A stretch of DNA of 7,164 nucleotides from the NCBI GenBank assembly GCA_002336855.1, contig DDEV01000091.1:1-7164 (forward strand). Direction: 5' to 3'. The DNA is from Leucobacter sp. UBA1945. GTDB taxonomy: Bacteria; Actinomycetota; Actinomycetes; Actinomycetales; Microbacteriaceae. Shown here piece by piece: positions 1-5,026 of the stretch; position 1 is the first letter of the stretch, and every line of letters starts with the position of its first letter. The notes beneath the pieces are model-generated. The model was not told the origin of the DNA. It ran no database searches and worked only from the letters and a program-made list of their open reading frames with translations. Both the position numbers and the translations under genes were made by a program.

Positions 1-1
1 C

Positions 2-268
2 GTCGTGAGCGGCGGCCTCGCCACCGCGGTGCTCGCCGCGCCCGCCGAGATCGTGCAGACGGTCGCCGGCATCGCGCTCTTCGCCACCTTCGCGTCTGCC
101 TGCGCGGGCGCGATGCAAGACCTCGAACTGCGTTTGCCCGCGGCGATCACCCTGCTCGTTGCGGCCTCAGGGGTGAGCGCGGCGGGCCTCAGCTCGGCGT
201 TCTGGGCGCTCGTCGCGGGCATTCTCGTTGCGGCCGCGCTGAAGCGGCGGCCGCGCACACGACCGTGA
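2..268 (+). CDS. benE: BenE family benzoate/H+ symporter-like permease, 3' end (5' truncated by window)
   Basis: The reading frame is open from the first bases of the window to the TGA at 266-268, giving the last 88 residues of a longer protein. The GTG at 5-7 is in frame but should not be read as the true start. The fragment is strongly hydrophobic, with two membrane-type stretches: an IVQTVAGIALFATFASACAGAM region, and a final segment containing AASGVSAAGLSSAFWALVAG. It ends in a basic tail (KRRPRTRP), as expected of a cytoplasmic C-terminus. The arrangement Q-x-VAG-x-AL, then ASGV, then SAFW-x-L-x-AG resembles the C-terminal part of BenE/YdcO proteins, inner-membrane proton symporters for benzoate or related aromatic acids. 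The family call is from remembered pattern. The substrate cannot be told from this fragment, and no catabolic genes are visible nearby. Another multi-pass transporter family is possible. Confidence 0.75.
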   Translation, partial: VVSGGLATAVLAAPAEIVQTVAGIALFATFASACAGAMQDLELRLPAAITLLVAASGVSAAGLSSAFWALVAGILVAAALKRRPRTRP

Positions 269-397
269 CGGCACGGGGCTGATCCTTTTCGATAGGTCTT
301 CGATCGATTATTCGCCCGCGCCACCAACCCGCGAACGGAGCGAACAATTTGCGCATCGCCGCATCGCGCGGCCCGACAGCCAGACATACTGAAGCGC
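269..397 (+). other. Intergenic region between permease and acyltransferase-like gene
   Basis: This 129-nt gap contains no plausible gene. Its first part holds a locally AT-richer patch with TTCGAT at 288-293 and again at 299-304, the second overlapping the palindrome TCGATCGA (300-307). Its 3' end carries the -10-like hexamer of the next gene. A 5-bp hairpin overlaps the permease stop (CCGTG 263-267 with CACGG 272-276) and is followed after about 10 nt by TTTT (286-289). That is too weak to call a terminator. Confidence 0.5.
385..390 (+). promoter_or_regulatory. -10 promoter element, probably giving a leaderless mRNA
   Basis: CATACT matches the TATAAT/TANNNT-type -10 element except at its first base. 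It ends 7 nt before the ATG at 398, so transcription would begin at or beside the start codon. No purine-rich ribosome binding site lies at a normal distance, which fits a leaderless start. No good -35 was seen at 16-18 nt spacing. Confidence 0.45.
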
Positions 398-1741
398 ATG
401 GCACTCTCTGACACCCAGCTCGCGCCCTCGACGAAGCTGGCCCGCCCGCGCGTACGTTACGTCGGCATCGACCTCGCGCGTTTCATCGCGATCGCGGGCA
501 TGATGGCCGCGCACCTGCTCGCGCCGCTGGCAATGTTTCCCGGCGTCAGCGATTCCGATCGCGAGCTCGCGATGGGAACAAGCCTCATCTCGAACGGCGC
601 CCCCGCCGCGCTCTTCGCCGTGCTCGGCGGCGTGAGCATCGTCTTCGCGACGCGCAAGCAGCTGAGTGGCGGCCTGGTGGGCAAGGCGATGGCGTCGGTC
701 GCGGTGCGCGGCGTGGTGCTCATCGTGCTCGGGGTGCTGCTCGGGTTCGTCGACAACAACATCATCGTGATCTTGGCGTACTACGGCGTCGCGATGATCC
801 TTGTCGCGCCGCTCATCAAGGCGAAGAGCTGGGTGCTCGCGAGCCTCGCGGCGGTGCTCGGCCTCGGCTTCGGCTGGCTGAACATCACACTGCGCCGCTC
901 GCTCGAGGTGCACATGGAAGGCCCCCATATCAATGTCGGGTTCATCACGAGCGACCCGCTCGGCACCCTGCGTGCCATCTTCGTGACCGGCGAGTATCCC
1001 GCAATTACCTGGGTGACCTACCTGCTCGTCGGCATGCTGATCGGCCGTGCACTCACCAGCGCCACCGGGCGCGGGGCGCTCGGTCGTACCGCTGCAAAGC
1101 TCGCGGCGATCAGCGCCGGAGTCTTCGTCGTAGCGCAGCTCGTCTCGAACTGGCTGCTCGGCAAGCTGATCGATTTCGGTGTCATTGATCTGCAGGCCGC
1201 GACGCAGATGTCAAAGGCTGAGATATTGCAGGCCGCACAGACTCAGCTACTGCAGGTTGGCGGCAGTGGCGCTCCCCCGTCACCTCACATCATCGCGCAG
1301 CTCATCGCCGTGCCGCATTCGGGCTCGGTCATGGATCTCGCGCGCACCATCGCTCTCTCGGCGCTCGTGATCGGCTTGCTGGTCTGGCTCTGCGACCGGG
1401 AGCGGGAGCGGCCGCAAGTTTCTGCCACCGAGGCGATAACCCCCGGGTCCGGGATCTGCGCCCGCCTGCTCGACGTCGTGCGCGCCGCGGGCGCCGCGCC
1501 CCTCACCATCTACACGACGCACATCGTCGTGTCGGGAATCATCCAGGGAACGTTCTTTCGTTCGGCCGAGCAAGCTGGCGGTCTGCCCGAAACCGGGATT
1601 CCCTGGTGGGTCATGGGCCCCGGCGCACTGGTGCTACAGCTGGCGGGCGTGCTCGCGATCGGCGCCGTGCTCTCGATCACGAAGCGCCGCGGCCCCCTCG
1701 AGATGCTGCTCTCGAAGATCGTCGGATTCGTGGTGCGGTAG
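398..1741 (+). CDS. Multi-pass membrane protein, HGSNAT/DUF1624 (DUF418/YeiB-like) acyltransferase family
   Basis: This is a 447-residue integral membrane protein. A short polar N-terminus (1-20) precedes RYVGIDLAR (20-28), the start signature of the HGSNAT_cat/DUF1624 and YeiB/DUF418 families, and the first membrane helix (about 24-46, with H39). Further hydrophobic segments follow through the protein, about ten by eye. They are interrupted by a polar segment around 265-305 (QAATQMSKAEILQAAQ) that is probably a loop. Near the C-terminus, APLTIYTTH (367-375) matches the conserved PLT-x-Y-x-x-H motif that precedes the last helices in these families. Relatives are membrane acyltransferases, or predicted ones, that move acyl groups onto envelope sugars; the human homologue acetylates heparan glucosamine. 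The substrate here is unknown and enzyme activity is inferred only from fold family. The ATG at 398 is chosen for the -10 element 7 nt upstream and because it begins just before the first conserved motif. The gene stands alone on its strand; its stop lies 21 nt from the stop of the convergent thiamine-binding gene. Confidence 0.8.
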   Translation: MALSDTQLAPSTKLARPRVRYVGIDLARFIAIAGMMAAHLLAPLAMFPGVSDSDRELAMGTSLISNGAPAALFAVLGGVSIVFATRKQLSGGLVGKAMASVAVRGVVLIVLGVLLGFVDNNIIVILAYYGVAMILVAPLIKAKSWVLASLAAVLGLGFGWLNITLRRSLEVHMEGPHINVGFITSDPLGTLRAIFVTGEYPAITWVTYLLVGMLIGRALTSATGRGALGRTAAKLAAISAGVFVVAQLVSNWLLGKLIDFGVIDLQAATQMSKAEILQAAQTQLLQVGGSGAPPSPHIIAQLIAVPHSGSVMDLARTIALSALVIGLLVWLCDRERERPQVSATEAITPGSGICARLLDVVRAAGAAPLTIYTTHIVVSGIIQGTFFRSAEQAGGLPETGIPWWVMGPGALVLQLAGVLAIGAVLSITKRRGPLEMLLSKIVGFVVR

Positions 1742-1762
1742 GGCGCCGTCTGCTCGATGCTC

Positions 1763-2110
1763 CTATTCGGCAGCGGCCTCGGCAATCGCGGCTGCACCAA
1801 TCGCAGCCTCAAGGCGCTCGAGCTTGCCGTCGAGCTCACCCTCGTAGCCCGGGCGAATGTCGGCCTTCATCACTAGCGAGACCCGCGAACCATAGGGCAG
1901 CACGGCCTCGGTCGCGCGTTTCACTACGTCGAACACTTCGTCCCACTCGCCCTCGATCTCGGTGAACATGCTGCTCGTGCGGTGCGGCAGGCCTGACTCG
2001 CGCACGACGCGAATCGCCTGGGCCACGGCCTTCGAGACCGAACCTTCGTCGTTGGTCGCGGGGCCAGCCGGGCCGACACCGCTCGGGGCAACAGAAAATG
2101 CGAGGATCAC
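1763..2110 (-). CDS. Thiamine-binding protein, MTH1187/YqgV (DUF77) family
   Basis: This is a small soluble protein of 115 residues, close to the roughly 100 usual for the family (Pfam Thiamine_BP). Features read directly: an N-terminal beta strand MILAFSVAPSG (1-11), G-S-V-S-K-A-V-A (23-30) opening a helix, ESGL (38-41), then FTEIEGEWDEVFDVVKRA (49-66), and RVSLVMKADIRPG (76-88). The IEGE-x-DEV and K-x-D-x-R-x-G patterns are family hallmarks. The alanine/glutamate-rich tail (98-115) is not conserved in type. Members form small ferredoxin-like-fold oligomers that bind thiamine in the cytoplasm; they are not enzymes and their physiological role is poorly known. The start is GTG at 2108-2110, supported by AAGGAA five nucleotides upstream. 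The gene begins 47 nt after the glpK stop on the same strand, so co-transcription is likely. No TPP riboswitch-like sequence was recognised. Confidence 0.88.
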   Translation of the reverse strand: MILAFSVAPSGVGPAGPATNDEGSVSKAVAQAIRVVRESGLPHRTSSMFTEIEGEWDEVFDVVKRATEAVLPYGSRVSLVMKADIRPGYEGELDGKLERLEAAIGAAAIAEAAAE

Positions 2111-2115
2111 AGTCG

Positions 2116-2121
2116 TTCCTT
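2116..2121 (-). promoter_or_regulatory. Ribosome binding site fixing the GTG start of the thiamine-binding protein
   Basis: On the minus strand AAGGAA is followed by 5 nt (CGACT) and then GTG. It is the clearest Shine-Dalgarno sequence in the window and contrasts with the genes here that seem leaderless. This fits an internal gene of a glpK transcript. Confidence 0.7.
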
Positions 2122-2157
2122 ACTCTTGAGGCGTTGCAGTCCAGCGTAGCGATGGGC

Positions 2158-3726
2158 TCAGCGCGGCTCTCCATCTGCATAAGCGCGCACGTCGTCGTCG
2201 ACCCAGCCGAGCGAGCGCTCGACCGCGCGGTTCCAGAGGCGCAGGCGGCGGTCGCGATCCTCGGCCCCCATTCTGGGCACCCAGCGTCGGCCCTCGCGAA
2301 CCAAGCCGCCGAGCTCATCGAGGCTCGACCAGACCCCGGTCGCGAGGCCAGCCGCGAACGCGGCACCGAGAGCGGTCGTTTCGAGGATCTCGGGCCGCAC
2401 CACGTCAATGCCGAGCATGTCGGCCTGAAACTGCATCATCATGTCGCTGACCGAGCCACCCCCGTCGACGCGAAGCTCGCCCAGGCGCACTCCGGTGTCG
2501 GCCGCCGCGGCCTCGATCACCTCGATCGTCTGGTAGACGCTCGCCTCGCTCGCCGCCCGCACGAGGTGCGCACGAGTGACGAAGCGGGTGAGTCCCACGA
2601 TCACGCCGCGTGCGTCGGGCTGCCAGCGCGGCGCGAAGAGGCCCGAGAACGCGGGCACGATGAACGCTCCGCCGGTGTCGGGCACGCTCGAGGCGAGACC
2701 CTCGATCTCGGTCGAGTCGCGCAGCATGCCGAGGTTGTCGCGCAGCCAGTGGTGCAGTGACCCCGCGACGGCGACCGAGCCCTCGAGCGCGTACACGGGC
2801 TTTTGGTCGCCGACTCGGTAGGCGACTGTCGTGAGCAAGCCGTTGCCTGAGAAGACCGGCTCTTCGCCGGTGTTCACGATCAAGAAGCCGCCCGTGCCGA
2901 AGGTGTGCTTGGCGTTGCCTGGCGCGAACGCGGCCTGGCCGAAGGTGGCCGCCTGCTGGTCGCCGAGCACGCCCGCGATCGGCACGCCCTCGAGGCCTGG
3001 CACACCGTGGATCTCGCCGATCCTCTCAGAGCTCGACACGATACTCGGCAGCATGCTGCGCGGAATGCCGAAAGTCTCGAGCGCGGTGTCACTCCAGTCG
3101 AGGGTCTCGAGGTCGCAGAGCTGGGTGCGGCTCGCGTTCGTGACGTCGGTGACGTGGCTCGCGCCGCCGGTGAGGTTGAAGATCAGCCACGAGTCGATCG
3201 TGCCGAAGCGCAGCTCGCCACGCTCGGCACGCTCGCGGGCACCCGGAATCTCGTCGAGGATCCACCGCACTTTGCCCGCCGAGAAGTAGCTCGCGAGCGG
3301 CAGGCCGGTGATCTTTCTGAGCCGCTCGACACCGAACGGCTCCCCGGTCGCCGGGTCGGTCTCTGCGGCGAGCGCGTCGATGATCGGCTGCACGCGGGTG
3401 TCTTGCCAGACGATCGCGTCGGTGATGGGCTCGCCAGTCTTCGCATCCCAGACCAGCGTCGTCTCGCGCTGGTTGGTGATGCCGACGCCCGCGATTCGCT
3501 CGCGGGCGAGCCGGGCCTTGCCGAGCGCCTCGCGCAGCAGCGTCTTGGTCGTCTGCCAGATCTCGGTCGCATCGTGCCCGACCCAGCCGGGCTTCTCGAA
3601 GATCTGCCGGTGCTCGCGCTGCGCACTCGCGACCTCGCGCGCCTTGCGATCGAACACGATCACGCGGGTGCTCGTGGTGCCCTGATCAATTGCGATGACG
3701 TGGTCTGCGGTGTGCTTCGTTGCCAT
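2158..3726 (-). CDS. glpK: Glycerol kinase
   Basis: This cytoplasmic FGGY-family kinase makes sn-glycerol-3-phosphate from glycerol and ATP, the entry step of glycerol use. It has 522 residues, slightly longer than E. coli GlpK. Motifs in order: the nucleotide-binding DQGTTSTR (14-21); NQRETT (85-90), whose R87 and E88 match glycerol-binding residues; WQDTR (107-111); YFSAGK (147-152); FGTIDSWL (174-181); TDVTNASRT (193-201); GDQQAATFGQ (255-264), with D256 matching the catalytic base; and KHTFGTGGF (273-281). All key residues are present, so it should be active. The loop before GDQQ is short (GVPGLEGVPIAG, 241-252) and lacks the G-G-K-G-G-x-R stretch that binds fructose-1,6-bisphosphate in E. 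coli, so that control is probably absent (inference). The ATG at 3724-3726 is preceded 6 nt upstream by TAGGCT, suggesting a leaderless transcript. No glpF, glpD or regulator gene is adjacent; the thiamine-binding gene follows 47 nt downstream. Confidence 0.97.
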   Translation of the reverse strand: MATKHTADHVIAIDQGTTSTRVIVFDRKAREVASAQREHRQIFEKPGWVGHDATEIWQTTKTLLREALGKARLARERIAGVGITNQRETTLVWDAKTGEPITDAIVWQDTRVQPIIDALAAETDPATGEPFGVERLRKITGLPLASYFSAGKVRWILDEIPGARERAERGELRFGTIDSWLIFNLTGGASHVTDVTNASRTQLCDLETLDWSDTALETFGIPRSMLPSIVSSSERIGEIHGVPGLEGVPIAGVLGDQQAATFGQAAFAPGNAKHTFGTGGFLIVNTGEEPVFSGNGLLTTVAYRVGDQKPVYALEGSVAVAGSLHHWLRDNLGMLRDSTEIEGLASSVPDTGGAFIVPAFSGLFAPRWQPDARGVIVGLTRFVTRAHLVRAASEASVYQTIEVIEAAAADTGVRLGELRVDGGGSVSDMMMQFQADMLGIDVVRPEILETTALGAAFAAGLATGVWSSLDELGGLVREGRRWVPRMGAEDRDRRLRLWNRAVERSLGWVDDDVRAYADGEPR

Positions 3727-3732
3727 ATTGCG

Positions 3733-3738
3733 AGCCTA
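3733..3738 (-). promoter_or_regulatory. glpK -10 promoter element (leaderless layout)
   Basis: TAGGCT on the minus strand fits the actinobacterial TANNNT -10 consensus and ends 6 nt before the glpK ATG. Transcription would start at or within a base or two of the start codon, and no Shine-Dalgarno sequence is seen. The position expected for a -35 is occupied by the GTGCCCCGCACA motif rather than a TTGACA-like box. Confidence 0.6.
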
Positions 3739-3935
3739 CTCGCGCCGAGCGACCTGTGCGGGGCACGGTGATCCTCTGCCTGACAATGCCCGCGTTCTCT
3801 GCGTGCGAGAAATGCGATAGGTACGAGAAATTGCCCGATTTTGTCGCACGGAGCGCATATCTCGCACGCAATGCCCCGCCTGTAGCGGCACGGCGAAGTC
3901 ACACAGCGAGGTAGTGCCCCGCACACCCGCGGAAG

Positions 3936-3941
3936 TAGACT
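3936..3941 (+). promoter_or_regulatory. xthA -10 promoter element (leaderless layout)
   Basis: TAGACT is a close match to TANNNT and ends 7 nt before the ATG at 3949, the classic spacing for a transcript starting on the A of the start codon. The intervening TGACCCC is not a ribosome binding site. No convincing -35 was found; the expected spot falls in the GTGCCCCGCACA motif. Confidence 0.65.
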
Positions 3942-3948
3942 TGACCCC

Positions 3949-4818
3949 ATGTCTGACACACTGCGCCTCGCTTCCGTGAACGTGAACGGCATCCGTGCCG
4001 CGTACCGCAAGGGCATGGGCGACTGGCTCGAGAACCGGGGCGTCGACGTGCTCGCGATGCAAGAGGTGCGCGCCGACGACTCGCACCTCGAAGAACTGTT
4101 CGGCAGCGTCGAAGACAGCGGTTGGCACATTCTGCACGACCCCTGCAACATCAAGGGTCGTGCGGGCGTCGCGATTGCCAGCCGCGTGCCCGCCACGGCG
4201 CACCGCATCGGCCTGGGCGGCGCAGACCTGCAAGACAGCATCCAGTCGAGCGGTCGTTGGCTCGAGGCCGACTTCGAGCTCGGCGGTAAGCCGTTCACCG
4301 TGGTCAGCACCTACGTGCACTCGGGCGAGGTCGACACCCCCAAGCAAGAGGCGAAGTGGGCGTTTCTCGACGCCATGGGCCCGCGCCTCACCGAGCTCGC
4401 AGCCGAGCGCGAGTATGCGGCGATCGTCGGCGACCTGAACGTCGGGCACCGCGAGTTCGACATCAAGAACTGGAAGGGCAACGTGAAGCGCGCCGGCTTC
4501 CTGCCCCGCGAGCGCTCATACTTCGACCGCTTCTTCGGCCCGCTCGGCGAGAACGTGATCGGCGTCGACGGCACCGAGGGCACCGGCTTCGGCTGGGTCG
4601 ACGTGGGGCGCCGCTTCGCCGGCGAGGTCGACGGCCCCTACACCTGGTGGTCGAACCGCGGTCAGGCGTTCGACAACGACACCGGTTGGCGCATCGACTA
4701 CCACGTGGTCACCCCGCAGCTCGCAGAGCGAGTCACCGATTACAAGGTGGATCGCGCCGCAAGTTACGACGCACGCTGGTCTGATCACGCGCCTGTCGTC
4801 GTCGATTACACGGCCTAG
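3949..4818 (+). CDS. xthA: Exodeoxyribonuclease III (AP endonuclease family 1)
   Basis: This Mg-dependent cytoplasmic enzyme of base excision repair cuts abasic sites and degrades double-stranded DNA 3' to 5'. It has 289 residues, a little longer than E. coli XthA (268), which is usual in this family. The endonuclease/exonuclease/phosphatase fold motifs are complete: SVNVNGIRAA (9-18, with N11 and N13); MQEVR (37-41), with metal-binding E39; GRAGVAI (70-76); GRWLEAD (102-108); STYVHSGE (120-127), with catalytic Y122; GDLNVGH (161-167), with D162 and N164; YTWWS (231-235); WRIDY (247-251); and WSDHAPV (277-283), with D279 and H280. QEVR replaces the QETK of E. coli, a common variation. The ATG is supported by the TAGACT -10 element 7 nt upstream. 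It is divergent from glpK and lies 208 nt upstream of trpS on the same strand. No SOS-type inverted repeat was recognised in its promoter. Confidence 0.96.
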   Translation: MSDTLRLASVNVNGIRAAYRKGMGDWLENRGVDVLAMQEVRADDSHLEELFGSVEDSGWHILHDPCNIKGRAGVAIASRVPATAHRIGLGGADLQDSIQSSGRWLEADFELGGKPFTVVSTYVHSGEVDTPKQEAKWAFLDAMGPRLTELAAEREYAAIVGDLNVGHREFDIKNWKGNVKRAGFLPRERSYFDRFFGPLGENVIGVDGTEGTGFGWVDVGRRFAGEVDGPYTWWSNRGQAFDNDTGWRIDYHVVTPQLAERVTDYKVDRAASYDARWSDHAPVVVDYTA

Positions 4819-4849
4819 CGCTCAGCCGGCGTGGGGCAGGGATTTGGCA

Positions 4850-4933
4850 CCGCAGTTCCATCCGCTTCGGCCCCAACCAAGTGCACGCCGGGACAACGCT
4901 TCCGATTGTTGCCGCAGATCCATCCGCTTCGGC
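4850..4933 (+). repeat. 22-nt direct repeat, two copies
   Basis: Positions 4850-4871 and 4912-4933 are identical except for one base (T4856 versus A4918). Both read CCGCAG, one variable base, then TCCATCCGCTTCGGC. Similarity extends upstream with small changes (GATTTGGCA at 4841 versus GATTGTTG at 4904), so each unit is about 30 nt, with a 62-nt period. The second copy overlaps the nested inverted repeat. Confidence 0.85.
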
Positions 4934-4982
4934 TTTGCCGAAGCTCCCGCCAGACCCGGCCATGCGGCAACAATCTGAAGCG
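4897..4982. repeat. Nested inverted repeat (19/20 outer arms, 8-bp inner hairpin)
   Basis: The outer arms 4897-4916 and 4963-4982 are inverse copies with a single mismatch; the shared core is GATTGTTGCCGCA. Inside them lies a second perfect hairpin, GCTTCGGC (4926-4933), loop TTT, GCCGAAGC (4937-4944). As RNA this could fold as a long stem with an inner hairpin; as DNA it resembles a REP-like or small non-autonomous repeat. There is no U-tract after it, so it is not a textbook terminator. It may reduce read-through from xthA into trpS or simply be a dispersed genomic repeat. Confidence 0.85.
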
Positions 4983-5026
4983 TCGCCCCACCTCACGTTT
5001 TGAAACCCGAAAGAAGTTCACACCCC

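Larger units (their letters stand above)
3727..3948. promoter_or_regulatory. Divergent glpK/xthA control region with operator-like repeats
   Basis: This 222-nt region serves both divergent genes and holds several repeats. (a) GTGCCCCGCACA occurs at 3914-3925 on the plus strand and, inverted, at 3755-3766. Each copy lies just upstream of a -10 hexamer: 16 nt away for glpK and 10 nt for xthA. (b) GCGTGCGAGA (3801-3810) is the perfect inverse of TCTCGCACGC (3860-3869). (c) CGAGAAAT is repeated directly at 3806-3813 and 3824-3831, an 18-nt period. (d) CAATGCCC occurs at 3784-3791 and 3869-3876. The middle (about 3805-3865) is AT-richer than the flanks. The pattern suggests binding sites for one or more regulators; which regulator is unknown. 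No coding sequence is credible here. Confidence 0.55.
4819..5026. other. xthA-trpS intergenic region
   Basis: This 208-nt non-coding gap is dominated by a compound repeat (about 4841-4982, annotated separately). The remaining 44 nt before the trpS ATG carry a purine-rich GAAAGAAG at 5009-5016, ten nucleotides from the ATG, a possible loosely spaced ribosome binding site. No clear TANNNT hexamer at leaderless distance precedes trpS, so trpS may be read through from xthA or use a promoter I cannot identify. Confidence 0.5.

Noticed and set aside
263..289. Possible terminator after the permease gene
   Set aside because: The stem is only 5 bp, overlaps the stop codon and is separated from TTTT by about 10 nt of mixed sequence.
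308..928. Minus-strand open frame of 206 residues opposite the acyltransferase-like gene
   Set aside because: The translation is an H/E/R/D-rich string typical of reversed membrane-protein codons, and it crosses the promoter of the real gene.
1742..1762. Shared terminator between the acyltransferase-like gene and the thiamine-binding gene
   Set aside because: No inverted repeat of useful length is present in the 21-nt gap or immediately beside it.
2111..2157. TPP riboswitch ahead of the thiamine-binding gene
   Set aside because: The 47-nt gap is too short and has none of the conserved TPP aptamer sequence; it contains an ordinary ribosome binding site.
2098..3771. Long plus-strand open frames (2098-2760 and 2905-3771) opposite glpK
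   Set aside because: They are antisense shadows of high-GC codons in glpK. Their translations are low-complexity in R, A, H and D with no recognisable motif, whereas the minus strand encodes a complete glycerol kinase.
4733..5021. Small minus-strand open frames across the xthA-trpS gap
   Set aside because: They run through the repeats and into the end of xthA in the wrong strand, with no start signal or family resemblance.
5000..5026. TTG at 5000 as the trpS start
   Set aside because: It adds nine unconserved residues, has no better ribosome binding site, and the ATG at 5027 gives the usual protein length.
4819..5026. T-box or tryptophan leader-peptide attenuator for trpS
   Set aside because: I could not find a T-box consensus, a specifier loop or a short frame with tandem Trp codons; the structure present is better described as a repeat.
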